A stretch of DNA of 64,000 bases, taken from NCBI GenBank assembly GCA_023014335.1, contig JAECYW010000001.1, positions 3,348,001 to 3,412,000 on the forward strand, given 5' to 3'. The notes beneath the pieces are model-generated. The model was not told where the DNA came from. It saw only the letters and a program-made list of their open reading frames with translations, and did no database searches. The DNA comes from Galerina marginata. Its lineage: Eukaryota > Basidiomycota > Agaricomycetes > Agaricales > Galerinaceae. Position numbers and translations under genes: made by a program. Of this stretch, positions 11,762 through 23,872 are shown one piece after another (position 1 is the first letter of the stretch; the number at the start of each line of letters is the position of its first letter).

Positions 11762-13543
11762 ATGAAGTTCCCATTTAACGCTGTATACCCCTCGCACAAA
11801 GATGGCCTTGCAATGACTTCAATCCGACGTAGAAGACTTATCTTCTCTTACGCTCCTGACTGGTGAGCTCTTTCTTTCACTTTTTGTGGGTCACACGAGC
11901 AGAACGGAGAAGGCTGATTGGGTGATTTGTTGTAGGATTATAACCATTTTGTTGGCGTAAGCAGTCTAACAGTCTTTCATGGCAATCACTCAAAAACTAT
12001 TGTTCAGTGCCGCGTTTTTCTCTTTGGACTCAGTGAACGGATATCGAAGGGTGTTTTCATTGGAAGAATCTTCGTGAGCTAGTTATTCACGTCCACCACT
12101 TTGCTCCCATAACTGACATCATCGTTATTCTTAGAATCCGTCATCCGTGGGTTCAACTTGACCTATTCTATCAACGGCATCCTTAGCTGAAGCCCACTTG
12201 CACATAGCTACGCTGTTCATGAACGCGTCCCCGTATGTTGCGGCCTAATTCGTTGATCTTGTTGATTTAGTTATCCTAACTTCCCAGAACCTGGCACTGT
12301 ACATGATCTGCTTCGTCTCACCGTTTTGTATCATGCCAGTCATCAACATCGTCACTGTTCGATCATGGTGGGACCTCCACAACAGTACGTCTTGTCCATG
12401 TCCATTGACACAGCATGAGTCGTCAACTTACAAACATGATGCAGGCTGGCTTGGTTGTAAGCCTCTTTTCATATCTTATATATCTCTTATTAAAACATTT
12501 TGCAGTGATACTCAGTCTCGCAATGACGGGAGCCCTGACCCAAGTTGTCAAAATTACCGTTGGGCGTCCTCGACCAGGTAAGTGTTCATAGCTTTCTTCT
12601 CATTTTGGCCATCGGTCGGATTAAGTCAATCCCGTGTTTCTTGAAACGTATAGATCTTTTGGATAGATGTCAGCCACCCGCTGGGTTATCAGACCCTCCA
12701 TACGGACTCACAAGTTGGACTGTCTGCACACAGACAGACGAAGGAATTTTGAGGGACGGGTTCCGCAGCTTCTTTTCCGGACATTCCAGCTGTGCGTCGT
12801 TTAATCAGACTCACTCCAATGCAATACTGACCTGGAAGATGCTTTTCTTAGTGTCTTTTGCAGGACTCGGCTTTCTAGCTTTCTACCTGGCAGGGAAAAT
12901 GCATCTCTTTGACCAAAGAGGTCATGCCGTTAGTGTTTTTTTTTATTCCTAGTGAAGAGAACTTCTAATGCCCATGACTTGTACGCAGGTTAAATCATGG
13001 TTAGCCCTCTCGCCTTTTATGGCTGCCACTCTCGTAGCTATCTCACGGACGATGGACTACCGGCGTAAGTCATCTGCTGCAAATTGCCATCCGTACCTTG
13101 ACTGAGATCCGTATCCCCATGCCACAGACCACTGGCAAGATGTGCTCGTTGGTTCAGTCGTTGGCACTTTCTTTGCCTTCTTCACTTACCACCAATATTA
13201 CCCCCCGCTCGCCTCTGAATATGCTCACCGGCCTTATTCCCCCCGCATCAAGCGAGAGGAAGATCGGGTAGATGAAATTCTCCCTACCCATCGACAAAAC
13301 CATAGCGAAAGCCTCGATGACAATTATGAGTTGGATGGGACTGTGCCTCGGCCCACTGGACCTGGGCCTCTACAAGAGGTGTGGAAGGATAAAGAGCGGG
13401 CTGGGTTGATGGACGCTCAAGGTCTAGGACAAGGAGGTAGCAGATTCAGGGAGGGCGGGTCGACGCGGTATTCACCGCCTCGAGGGCCTGGTCAGGCATT
13501 ACGCCCTGCGAGCCCGAGGAATGCGGAGACGCAGTTACCATGA
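11762..13543 (+). CDS. PAP2-family lipid phosphate phosphatase (DPP1/LPP-like)
   Basis: About a dozen short exons can be joined in frame from the ATG at 11762 to the TGA at 13541-13543. The protein starts MKFPFNAVY. All three PAP2 phosphatase motifs are present: KITVGRPRP (motif 1), the SGHSS core (motif 2; the splice makes SGHSSLSFAGLG) and SRTMDYRHHWQDV (motif 3, with the catalytic His). Around them are six hydrophobic segments, for example IITILLA plus AAFFSL, LALYMICFVSPF, VILSLAMTGALT, FLAFYLAG, LALSPFMAATLVAI and VLVGSVVGTFFAFF. The order matches yeast Dpp1/Lpp1 and human LPP enzymes. Expected reaction: dephosphorylation of phosphatidate, diacylglycerol pyrophosphate or lysophosphatidate at a membrane. 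The C-terminal ~100 residues are hydrophilic, Pro/Gly/Arg-rich and probably cytosolic. One exon (IRHP) is only 12 bases long. Confidence 0.88.
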
Positions 13544-14469
13544 AGCGAACGATGGGGCTAGACTACCGCGCAGATTGAAATGACCCAAGTTGGGTCGATC
13601 CTGGATTTATGAAATGGTACTTAAGTGCCATTTTATTCTCTCGTTTTCGAAATTTGATAACACTTTCGCAGGACTCTGACTACTCGCGGGACCCCATTAT
13701 TCAGCGGTAGATTAACTCGATCCTAAATTCTGATGGTTCTTCGAATTTAACGATCTGGTGACCGTTTCAACGTTTATATTTGAGATGAAAAATGCCGGCC
13801 GCTCTCTCACGACTCGTGCATGAAGGCATTGCCAATCTCGAACTTCTGCGTTCAGCCAAATTTGTGTATGAAAAAGCCCTCGGTTTTCGCCTCTATATCG
13901 ACAGATTTAAAGGATTAAATCAGCTCCACCTTCCACGTAAGTGACTCCTTACTGTATTATTTAGGGGCGGACATCCTCTCGCAGTTCGAAATTTGGGCAA
14001 AATGTTCCAGGACCGTCTTGCCGGTAATTACAAGGCCCACACTCAGACACTTATCGACTCCGAAATTAACTTCATGTCTCTTCAAGCAGGATAACAAACC
14101 CATTTACATTTATTTCACGACCCGTTGGGCTATGAGGATTTGATCACGATGTCGACTGTAGGTTTTTTCCGAGCATGTGGAATTCTTCGGGACCTTATTA
14201 TCCTCCGTCTTCCTTACCACCGACCTACCCAGAGTCCCTTAGCTATAGAATATGAAAAGCTGCTTCTCGACTCCATTGGTAAGTGTTGGCCTATTCCTCG
14301 TATTCACAGAATCACAATTGACCGGAGTTCCAAAGCTGCCTCCTCTTCCGCCTTCCAGCTAACGCGATATCGATAGACATGATCGCGTAGCGCTCCACAA
14401 ATTGATCTTGTTTATATGTGGAGCTGCGCAAACGAAAGGGTCCTACAGAGAGAGTAAGGGACTACTTAC
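13544..14469. other. Region before the LINE, possible relics
   Basis: Possible exon-like pieces occur (an ATG frame from about 13792 ending at a GTAAGT near 13939, and a frame at 14125-14376), but I do not recognise them and they are interrupted by stops. They may be decayed 5' parts of the LINE or an unrelated broken gene. Confidence 0.3.
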
Positions 14470-16618
14470 ATAAAACTACAACTGCTGCCTCCTCAAGGTC
14501 CTGACTCTCCTTATTGATCGACGATTAAGAGCCTGGATGGCTGCTGACAACATCCTTCCTGACTCTCAGAATGGCTTTCGGGAAGGGTATCGGACAAATA
14601 ATTGCTCTTATGTCCTGCGCTGTGCCATTGATCGCTGCAGGGCTCAAGGTGATAGCCTCCATGTTGCGTACATGGACCTCAAAAATGCCTTTCCCTCCAC
14701 GAATCTCCCAACGTTATGGCTCAAGCTCTACCGCCGTGGGGCTCGAGGACCTATTGTTGATTGGATGCGTATGGTATATTCTCGAATGGAGTATGTTGTT
14801 GGCATAGGCGCTACAGCAAAGGAGTGCTCTGAGCGCTTTAAGGCGCTTTGGGGTATATTGGCTGGTGATTCGGCGTCACCTGCCCTCTTCAATTTCTACA
14901 TGGCAGATTTTCGTCCCCCTGAAAGTCCTGCTGACGTCAGTCTTGGGAGGCTTCGGATTTCCAACGTCGAAATGGCAGACGACGTCATTCTTTTCCAGCG
15001 GAATAGTCACCTTGCCCTTCAAGCAATAGTTGATTATTTGCATCTTCAGTGGTGTGCAACAAACTTCCTCGCTGTAAGCCCTGAGAAGTCGGAATCAATG
15101 GTTTTTGGTCCCATCCCCCACTCGCTCTCGCCAATTACAATTGGTTTAAAGTGTCTGAAAATGGTGGATCAATTCAAATATGTTGGAATCACCTTTACTT
15201 CAACGCATCGCTGCATATTTGCTCAACATTATTTCAATAAAGCGTCAACAGCACGTTCTGTTATGTATTCAACGCTCGCAATGGAGTCTTTTGTCGGATC
15301 GCTTCCAGTTCGCGAGGGTCTCCAGCTTTATATGGCTCGTGTTGACCCCCACCTTATGTCTGGGTGTGAGGTTTCGGTGGATGTTGATGATTCCCTCCTT
15401 GCACTTCTTGAAGCTGTCCAACTCCACTTCTTGCGGCGCATTCTTGGTCTTCATGACCGATCAATACGTGCTGTTCTTTTTACAGAAACCGGTATTATGC
15501 CATTGAAATACAGGCGAATAATTCTCGCTCTCCGTTACATCATATATCTCCTGTCCCTTCCCCACACCCATTACGCGCGTGCTGCATTTGATGACTCAGT
15601 CGACCTTTGGTCTCACCAGCAGTCCTCGTGGATTGGCGATCTTCAGGTAGTCTTACATCGTCTGCCCGTTCCTGTCAACTTTGTTTGTCATCACGTTCGC
15701 AACCCGGCAGCAATTGTTGAGCTTATTGAGCTCGTCAGGCGCTCGTGCCTGCAGACTTTGTATGACGATATTTTTTCGTCAGATCGTACTTACCTTTTGT
15801 GCGGATATCGCCCTCCTCTTCATAGCTCACTCACAATGAGCGGCTATCTCCGCGCTGTGTTTGTTGATGCTCACCGCAAGGCCTTAACTCAAATCCTCTG
15901 CTCCGGACACTCTCTCGCTGTTGAAGCGTTGCGATATCGCAGCCGTTATCGCCTCGTGGTTCCTAGGCAGTATCGTCTTTGCCGTTTTTGTCATGAGCAG
16001 GTTGAAGATGAAGTTCATGCTCTTTTTCAGTGTCCGGGAAGTCTCCCATTGCGGGACGCTCGCAAGGACTTTTTTATAGCTCTCCGCAACATTTCGCAGA
16101 AATGGATTGTCTGCTTCATGGAATTGGACCCTGTGGAGTTTATTCATGCAATTCTCCGTGAGGAACCTTTAACTATTCCCTTTGCTAAATTAGCATTTAA
16201 AGTCCTCGAGCATTATGGGACAATGGACTTATATGTTCTACCACAGTTTGTTATCAGAATGTAATGGAGTATCAATGGCCTGAACACTATTTCTGTTAAC
16301 ACCAGTCATCTGAGACTGTGAGTGATCATTGGCTTAGGAGGCTTACCTTGGATAGCAATGAGTTATGTCAGTCATGAGGGGACTCATGTTGGCTCCCATT
16401 GGGTTTTAGTTGTCTGTCCTGCCTTTTGGCCTGAGGTTTTTCTCACTAGGTGGTTTGGTCTGACGCAACGGTAAAGGGTGCTTGGTGTCCCGAGGCTGCT
16501 TAGATTTCTACGTACTATATCTGTGTACCTAGTCTGACGCACTTCTTTGCGCCATCGGGCCGGTCGTTTCTTAATGGGACCTCCCCGGTAATACACTCCT
16601 TCCTTCCTTCCTTCCTAC
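14470..16618 (+). mobile_element. 5'-damaged non-LTR retrotransposon (LINE)
   Basis: Contains a long reverse transcriptase ORF, about 340 bases of 3' flank and a (TTCC)n tract (about 16601-16618) that could be its 3' tail. The sequence immediately upstream of the ORF's ATG still encodes reverse-transcriptase-like residues (CLLKVLTLLIDRRLRAW), but an in-frame TAA lies near 14470 and no endonuclease domain precedes it. That is the usual state of a 5'-truncated LINE copy. No target-site duplication could be identified. Confidence 0.7.
14537..16264 (+). CDS. LINE reverse transcriptase (partial ORF2-type protein)
   Basis: An uninterrupted 575-residue frame. Reverse transcriptase landmarks in order: DSQNGFREGYRT (residues ~9-20), the palm Asp in VAYMDLKNAFPST (motif A), GDSASPALFNFYM (motif B) and MADDVIL (motif C, with both Asp). 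A thumb-like region and then a cysteine/histidine cluster follow near the end (CRFCHEQVEDEVHALFQC), as in the C-terminal zinc-binding segment of many LINEs. The finger region before motif A is incomplete and there is no endonuclease. Expected role if expressed: target-primed reverse transcription, but this copy probably cannot retrotranspose alone. The ATG start is a convenience; the ancestral frame ran further upstream. Long survival without stops suggests a recent insertion. Confidence 0.8.
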   Translation: MAADNILPDSQNGFREGYRTNNCSYVLRCAIDRCRAQGDSLHVAYMDLKNAFPSTNLPTLWLKLYRRGARGPIVDWMRMVYSRMEYVVGIGATAKECSERFKALWGILAGDSASPALFNFYMADFRPPESPADVSLGRLRISNVEMADDVILFQRNSHLALQAIVDYLHLQWCATNFLAVSPEKSESMVFGPIPHSLSPITIGLKCLKMVDQFKYVGITFTSTHRCIFAQHYFNKASTARSVMYSTLAMESFVGSLPVREGLQLYMARVDPHLMSGCEVSVDVDDSLLALLEAVQLHFLRRILGLHDRSIRAVLFTETGIMPLKYRRIILALRYIIYLLSLPHTHYARAAFDDSVDLWSHQQSSWIGDLQVVLHRLPVPVNFVCHHVRNPAAIVELIELVRRSCLQTLYDDIFSSDRTYLLCGYRPPLHSSLTMSGYLRAVFVDAHRKALTQILCSGHSLAVEALRYRSRYRLVVPRQYRLCRFCHEQVEDEVHALFQCPGSLPLRDARKDFFIALRNISQKWIVCFMELDPVEFIHAILREEPLTIPFAKLAFKVLEHYGTMDLYVLPQFVIRM

Positions 16619-17101
16619 CAAATTTGTAGTGACAGGCGCTCCAAGGTCTTTATTTGGTCGCCTAACTGACTCCAAAAGTAAACAGGATCAGTTTGCGGCG
16701 CGTTATGCGATCTGGTCTGTCGATATCGCGTTAGCTGTCATACTTAACGAGCCATTAAACTTCCGAGAAGTATTGACAGTGAAACGTTGGTACATCGGTT
16801 TATGGACTCCCTCTTGGCGTGGCTGAATCGAATCAGTGACCAAGCCTTGCCACAGTGGCGTTCTGTTTACATGTCTAATCGGCATTGCAATCCTCGATAA
16901 CAGAATTAGAACCACGGGTAAGCCCTTTCTCGAGTACGAGGACCGGTCTTACTGCTTGCAGAATCCGTGTCTCCGAATGCACAGAACAAGCAATAAAAAT
17001 CCATGATAATGGTGCACATATTTCTCAGGCTAGTCACCTTTGCGTCTCGACGTCATAAAAAGCGAACTCTTGACGGTGATTTTGGCCGAATTCCATACGC
17101 C
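16265..17101. other. LINE 3' flank and F-box gene promoter
   Basis: Holds the LINE 3' flank, the TTCC microsatellite and about 480 bases upstream of the next gene. No further gene was recognised. Confidence 0.5.
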
Positions 17102-18224
17102 ATGCCAGGTGTGTCTCAGCTGGGCCAGCCCTCCCTCCCCGTCGAACTCCTCCGCCCAATAGTTGAGAACCTCACCAAAAGTCTGTCCGCTCTATGTGCT
17201 TTATCCTTATCTTCAAAGACCCTCCAGTTAGAAGCGGAGAGGTTACTTTACAGGAGTATGACGATGTCAGACGAACTCAAGCACGCGAACTTCCTCGCCT
17301 CTATCATCAAATCCTCCCGGCGCGCGATGTCGGTACAGTCGTATTCGCAAAAGGGCGTACCCTACACCGGGAAACGGCGCCTGCTGATCCCGCTGTGTCT
17401 TGCGATGAAACAAATGAAGAATCTCAAAACCCTTTTCCTCGAAACAATGCAGATCGATTCTTTCCCTGGTTTTCCTGGTGACGATCCTTTTCGACTAGAA
17501 GGTCTGAATTGTGGAGGGTCGTACTCGGAATCAAACAGGCTGTCCAATTTTCTCCGATTTCAGCCAAAGTTAAAGTGGCTACACGTGGAATGGAACAAAT
17601 TCGACGCGGTCCACGTCCCTTCTTCCACATGTCCTGAACTTACCTTCCTACACGGTAACAGAGGTGCAATAGAAGCTTTTCTTCCAGGACGGCCCATTAC
17701 TTCGTTGGCTTGGGATCCCCATCCACTCGATTCATTCGATCGTATCGACTATCTGTCTGTGTCGCTCAGAAAAATCCAAGCCCTGTCTTTTGGAGGACTA
17801 TTTATCGGACCGGACCTTAACGTTGTCATTCACCATCTACTGTCAATCAAGGTGCTGAAGTTATTTGATCCATCCCTTGAGGTGATGGTTTCCCGTGATT
17901 TGCTTTTCGTGTGATTCTGACCTCTTTCTGCAGGAGCTAGATTTGTTGTCGCAAATCCCAGAGTTGCGCATTCTTCTCATACTATGCCAGTTTTCCAGGC
18001 GGAAGTACCCGTTCCCCCCATTCAATAGCTTTCCGGATGTTATGCAAGGCCTCTTTTCTAGTTGTCAAAGCCTCGAATACGTCGAGATTTCGCATGATCG
18101 GTCCAACTACGAACGGTGGCTGCCGGGGCGTTGCTCACCTGAAATAACGCACAGGTCGTACAAGGCAGTTCACCCTTGGTGGGATACCGATGACGATGGC
18201 AAGCTTTATTCTACCATCGCTTAG
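17102..18224 (+). CDS. F-box-like / leucine-rich protein of the Agaricomycete type
   Basis: Two exons, 17102-17881 and 17934-18224 (52-base intron, phase 0), giving 356 residues. The ATG at 17102 was preferred over the one at 17023 because LPVELLRPIVENLTK, the F-box-like opening typical of these fungal proteins, then begins near residue 12. It is followed by LSLSSKTLQLEAERLLYRSM, the usual continuation of the F-box helix. The rest consists of irregular Leu-rich stretches (LKTLFLETMQ, LKWLHVEWNKF, LRILLILCQF, LEYVEISHD), consistent with a degenerate LRR solenoid. Expected role: substrate-recognition subunit of an SCF ubiquitin ligase, inferred from the family. Such genes are numerous and fast-evolving in mushrooms, so the substrate cannot be guessed. 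Confidence 0.7.
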
Positions 18225-19129
18225 CCAAATATTAAATCCCTTCTTCCTGAAATTGCGTCTTGGTGGAAAGATAAGCTGCGGCACGGTTCGTTATCATTGG
18301 AAAAAAGCTGTTAAATTTTGCCAGTTGTGACGCTGCTTGCTCGTTGTTTACGGTTCAAATCTCTTTAAGGTTATTTTAAGGCGGGTTCAAGTGGGCCGGC
18401 ATGTTGTAGGTCCAAGTACAACGTTCCCATTCCAGTACTAATTACTCAAGTATTACTTAGTCTACAACAGCAGTTCCAGACCGTGTGTTGAAATTCTAAA
18501 AACCAGGCAGACGGCATTCCGAGACAAAAGAAGTTTTAACAGCATTCGGTCATGCAAAGGCAGAGGGGCAGAGAGAGGCAATACAACAAACAACGTGAGC
18601 TACAGAAAAGACGAGTCATCGTAATAGTAAGTAAATCCGGTGGTAGTGTTGGTCGTGGTAATCATAATGAACAGTACTATACTCCGTAAATATTTCAAAT
18701 TTTGGGTAAATAATGATAGGGTTGTGTCCGGTTCGTGCAGGCATGCAATAGGAATGGGGTAGGGCATGAGAAAGTAATGGGATGGGGGAGGAGGGAAGGA
18801 GAGATGAAAAGTGGAGGATACTGGGGTAGACAGCCTGTGGAATGCCGACGAGGGTATTGCGTCGTGGGAGTTGGAGAGAGGTAACGACGACATCCATAGA
18901 AGTGAGGAAGGGGGCACGCTGAGCGAATGTCGCGAGTAACAAGAGGAATTGATCCATCCGGTCCGAAGGAGACTGCTTCGAGGTCAAATTTTTGAAGAAA
19001 ATCGAATAGGGAGGAAGAAAAAAGCTGAACGGGCACAATCCAGAACCAATCCGAGCCGGGGCCACGGCTGTATAGACCGCTCCAGACCTTCGGTCGCCGT
19101 TGCCGTCTATGACATTATTTTGAGATTTT
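18225..19129. other. Intergenic, no supported gene
   Basis: The F-box gene and the next gene converge here. Overlapping minus-strand frames at 18600-19158 are low-complexity (Pro/Ser/Leu) and have no recognisable domain. Confidence 0.5.
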
Positions 19130-20803
19130 TTATGACAATTTTTTCCAAGATGATCCATTCAGCAAATCATCCAGTGCGTCAATCACTTCTGATGCATGGC
19201 TGACGCACAAATCGTGTCCAGCGCCTTCCACATTGACCTGCTTCTTTTTCGCGGTCGCCGGCATAAGCTGCGCAATCTGCAGAGCAAACTTCGGATTGAC
19301 TGTAACGTCTTTGGTGCCCTGTTTGTGTGATATCAAATTTCAATTAGTACAAATCTCGCATAAAGCTACGATTGTGAAGGGTCCAAAGACGTACATGGAG
19401 GATTAACACACGTTTGCCTTTAAATCCAGGTGATTGGAAAGCGGCGGTTTGTCCACGAATAGGTCCATCACGCAGTGATGACGAGAGTGCGTTATTATAG
19501 CCGGGTAAGTGTGCCGATTGCAATCGCACGATCTGTGTGTATAACTTTAATGGACATGTAGGTGTAAGGTCAGTGCTGTATCATACCTCAAGAATAGGAT
19601 CACTTGGAGCAATATCCTGAGCGACGCTTTGATTTGTGAGGCGTTGAAGGTACATCTAAAGGCAAAGGAGGCATTAGGCACATGGGGCAATGAACCAATA
19701 TAGAGCGCCTAAAAATATGAGGTACCTGAACCGGTTTGCTCGAAGCTAATGCTTGCACCAGGGGAGAAGACATAAATTTAGCAGTGCGTGAGATATCAGT
19801 TGTCTGGTGTTGTAACAGCGAAATCGTCGAGAAACGTCCGGATGTAGACGTGTCACATCGATAAGATGACAAGAACAAGAGGGAAAGAGGGAAAATTTGA
19901 AACATTCAGCAATAGCGAACGCAAAAATGAAGCATAAAAACGAGAATCAGATATGCAGAAGGATTAAGCGAAATGAAAGCACGTACCTCCATGAGCCCAG
20001 CCGAGGCGATAAGCCCAACGGCTTCGTCGACAAGGTGGGGAAATTGCGCAGTGAAGGCCGCTGTGATGGCACCTCCCTAATAAATGAAATAGTAATTTAA
20101 GAGCCCTGTTCCGGCCGGCTGCAGGAGACACATGGACGCACCATCGAGACTCCAACGATATTGGCCTTGTCCCATTTGAGATACTGCATTAAGAGGGCGA
20201 GTTGTGTGGTGTATAGGGTGGTATCATAGGCCGTTTGTGGTGCATCAGAGTATCCTCGACCATATAAATCTGTTCAATGGCATCAAAATCCGAGGTCTGC
20301 CATGGATGTTACAACCAGACGAACCGTAGAGTAAAACGCGATAACCACGCGCCGCCAGGCTGGGTGCCACATCCTTCCAAATGATAGCAGGAATAGAAAG
20401 ACCGTGTATCAGGACAACCTAGAATGAATCATCAACTAAGACAGCTGCATGTTCAATACCAACAATCCAAACCTTTTTGCCTTTCTCCGGCCCCAGGAGC
20501 CAGTACCGAACCTGAATGTCGATAGATAGATAACGTCAGGACACGACCTCACCCTTCATGACATAACACCACGACTAAACGTACCTTTCCATTAGGAAAC
20601 GTCGCATATCCGCCGCCCGTGTAAAAGTCCTCAGGGTATATCGACCACGATTTCGATGTCGCCGGTAAGCTTGCAAGAGATGGGTGTATGAAGACGGGCG
20701 GTGGTGGGTTTGGGAACGCCGCCATGAAGTAGGTCGTCAGCAACAACGGCGGCAAGATGAGCAATGAGAGGGTGAGGCATTGGTATGGGCTGGTGACGAC
20801 CAT
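19130..20803 (-). CDS. Membrane-anchored alpha/beta hydrolase
   Basis: Many short exons from the ATG at 20803 to the TAA at 19130-19132. The N-terminus is strongly hydrophobic (LTLSLLILPPLLLTTYFMAAF), a signal anchor or signal peptide. Then come the alpha/beta hydrolase landmarks: VLIHGLSIPA (oxyanion HG motif), DLYGRGYSDAPQT, and the nucleophile elbow GVSMGG split by an intron between SM and GG. The acid region GTKDVTVNP and the catalytic-His segment EGAGHDLCVSH follow near the C-terminus. This order is that of abhydrolase_1 family esterases and lipases. The substrate is unknown; membrane anchoring suggests a lipid or ester. Exon junctions near 19600-19900 are less certain than the rest. Confidence 0.78.
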
Positions 20804-21633
20804 GGCGGTAAAGAGGCAAGAAAGCCAATCGCGCGTTCTCACAAATCGAAATTAGCACATTGTCATATTGAGGCCACGTGATGCCGATCGCGCTCGCGCT
20901 CTATTCGGCGAACCCACGCCAAAAATATACACTTTTTCCGTATATGCTTTTCTGACTTCCGTAAGATATAGGAAGAAGTCCAATCCTACTTTCCAGTATT
21001 ATGAGCGTAGTAAAAAAAATAGTAAAACGGTTTAACGGAAGTACGGTACCATCTGATGTGTGGAAGGCGACCCAAGTCAAAGTTGAGGTCATAGCATCCT
21101 GCCGGCAGCTGGGAGACTATTTTCTGGTGCCTACAAGCTACCACCGAGGAATTAGAGCGATTGTGAGATTTGCTCGATATAAGGTCCTGTCTTTTTACCC
21201 GTGGTTCATTAAAATGTCACAACTTTAAGGATAACACTAATAATAGCACAGTAAACAACGAGCAGCCTGAGCACCTTTCCAAAAATATACGCTCTTTCTG
21301 CATACATATACACATCTTTCGTGAAAAGTGAAGCCCAACCCCAACAGCGATTCGCCACTTGCCCTCAAGAAAGGAATGGCATATTCGCAACATAGCGTAG
21401 TAGAAATGAGAATGAAAATCTTGGACGTGGTATTTAAAATAAAAATCAGGAAAGGTAAAGGCCGACCGAGGCAGGGCCACACCCCCGCATACGAGTGGTC
21501 CAGGCGAGGTCATCAAACGGTCTGACGGTTTGTGGACACCAGAACGATAATGTTGAAGTAAAATTCGGGCGGGACGAAAGGTGGTGTGGTGCAGAGAAGA
21601 GAGCCACAATGAGGTCGTTGTAGGCGGCATCAT
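20804..21633. other. Intergenic with a short dispersed repeat
   Basis: Carries two related ~32-base AT-rich stretches, at 20919-20950 and 21279-21310, both starting CCAAAAATATAC and continuing with a pyrimidine run and a TATA/CATA string. A plus-strand frame at 21001-21228 has no recognisable domain. This is the promoter side of the hydrolase and the 3' flank of the permease. Confidence 0.45.
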
Positions 21634-23872
21634 TTACTCCTTCTTGTCTTGAGATTCAACGTCGACGTCTTCCATGGAAGATGACTCGCGAGTATCCTGG
21701 ACCTCTTCTGGCTCGTATGGTAGAAGGAGGTTGAGGACTGCAGCAACAATTCCAGCAGCGAGGACTAACAAAAATAAGCGCTCGTTAGCTACTCAACAGC
21801 GACGTCAACAATAAAAACAAAACTTACAAGGCGTGCTAAGGACAATCGTAATCGAATCGAACAACCCCTGCAACCCTTTGTTCGGGTTATCGACACCATC
21901 AAACAAGTGCTCGAAAATCCCCGGCTGCAGCAAATCACCAATCCCAAAAGCAAGCGCCGCACTCAGGATAAACCGCTCCCTCCTCGTGAATTTCACAAGC
22001 GCCAGCACCCTCAGCCCAGAAGAAGCGACATTCGCAAAGAGGAACGTCGTCACACCCCCAAGCACCGGGTTCGGGATGGCAAGGAACACACCGGAGATCT
22101 TCCCCAGCACCCCGAAGAGGATGAGGAACAGGCAGCACCACCGTCCGGCTCCGCGGTTCGCGCACCGGGTGATGGCGATGACGCCGTTGTTTTGTGCGAA
22201 TGTGGACAGGGGGGTGACGGTGAAGAGGGCGGATAGGAATCCGCCGATGCCGTCGCCGAGGATCCCACCTTGGATGCGGGAGTCGAAGACGTCGCCGACG
22301 ACTTCTTGGCGCGAGACTTCGGCGGATGCTGTGATATCACCGATGGCCTCCATAGCGAGGGAAACTAATTTCGATGCCTTGATCAAAGACAATGAAGCAA
22401 ATGAATGAAGTATTTACCATAGACAGCTAGCATCGGCAGAATGGCTGGAGGATAGACGCCTATTTTGAATGTTTTGACCCACAGGAAAGTGATGGCTGGT
22501 GCGCTCTTGATAGTCGAGTCGTCTATGTAGCCAGCAGCACCTGCGACGATACAACCTACAATCAAACCGACGATTATGCTGATGTTCTTGAGGAATGGGG
22601 AGCCGAATATCTCGGTAAGGATGATTGTAGAGAAGGATAGGAATCCAAGGCCGATAAACTCTGGGGAACCCCATCTATGAAGCAGTCAACATATTATACG
22701 AATCGTAAGAGAGGGGCTTATACATACGGAAGAGGTCGAGGCGCAAAAATCGTTGGGCACAGTTGGAAAATCCCACTAGTCGGACGCGACAGGCAGTCGT
22801 TTGAGCCGCCTCCCCAGTTGGCAATTCCAGATGTACCGATAAGTGAAGAGCCAATCATGAGAATGACCGTTCCTGTTAAATGAACTCGTAAATAGATCAG
22901 ATATTAAGGGTGATAGGAGGACCAACCAGTAACAAGAGGCGGGAATACCCTCTTTAAAACCTTTGGGGAACAGAATGACATGAAAATCTCGAGGAAGGAA
23001 CAGATGAGAGATGTTCCTATGTGTAGAGCCAGTGATTAGTCCGAGAGGGTCGTTCACAGACACGAGGTTCGGAAAAGGACACACCGAGCACTTTTCCAAA
23101 CGCATCAGGACAAGCTCCTCGAGTGATGGTCCCATCAGCCGCGGTTGTAGAGGGGCAGGTCCCATCCTTGTACATGGCATTGAAGATCTTGTAAAGCAAA
23201 AGTCAGAGAGCAAAGCAAAGGGAAACAGGGAACAAGGTTGACGAACAGCGTTCGCAGTGGAAAGCGTCGCGAAACTCGTCCCGACAACAGAGATAAGTCC
23301 CGTCCCAAGATAATACCCTCGAAAGAGGTGTATATGTGACATCTGGACTAAGCTGAGGATCCCTATCGCCACGAGGACGTCGTAGGTTCAGTACTTGCAG
23401 AACTTCATTTTAGTTATTTTAGGAATGAACGTACCACAGCCAATGAGGGAAGCCGAAATCATATACGCCGACGTCGCGGCGTCCAAGTTAAGAGCAGAAG
23501 CGAAGATGATTGGGGGAGTGATGAGACCTGCCAGCATGGCGAGGGCATGCTGCAGACCGCTCGAAATCGCGAGGATGAGAGGGAGGTCGGCGTCCAGGGC
23601 GTAAAATGGCGGTAATCTGTTTGCTTGCTTCATAAATGGGAGCCTGGGTGTGCATAACCTGTTATCGAGGTAAACAGAGGTCGGAACGGTTCTTCGGCAC
23701 TGTTCAGCGAGTGTGCTCACCATGAATAATCGTAATCACCGATCCATCCATCCTTGGTGGTGAATTTTGTCTTCAACCGATGTGCTCTGTCTTTCAGAGG
23801 CCCCAATTTCGGTGATGGAACAGTTGGAGACTCGGTCCTCTTGGGCTGGTCCTGCACAGGTGAAGAAGACAT
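21634..23872 (-). CDS. Purine (uric acid-xanthine) permease, NAT/NCS2 family
   Basis: Multi-exon gene from the ATG at 23872 (MSSSPVQDQ) to the TAA at 21634-21636. The hydrophilic N-terminal region ends in DGWIGDYDYSW, and the first transmembrane part includes PLILAISSGLQHALAMLAGL, a hallmark of fungal UapA/UapC-type carriers. Further helices follow, with the nucleobase-ascorbate transporter signature QNNGVIAITR at about 22165-22194, which lines the substrate path in the family. The C-terminal part (ALAFGIGDLLQPG, then LLPYEPEEV) is also family-typical, ending in an acidic tail with a KKE terminus. Expected role: proton-coupled uptake of uric acid and xanthine at the plasma membrane, allowing purines to serve as nitrogen source. 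A hAT-type element sits about 160 bases upstream of the start codon and could affect its promoter. Internal exon edges were only partly traced. Confidence 0.85.

Noticed and set aside
16601..16618. TTCC microsatellite as an independent feature
   Set aside because: Only about four to five units; most simply read as the possible LINE 3' tail.
21833..22408. Plus-strand frames inside the purine permease
   Set aside because: Antisense of a GC-rich membrane-protein exon; no domain, while the minus strand carries the NAT signature.
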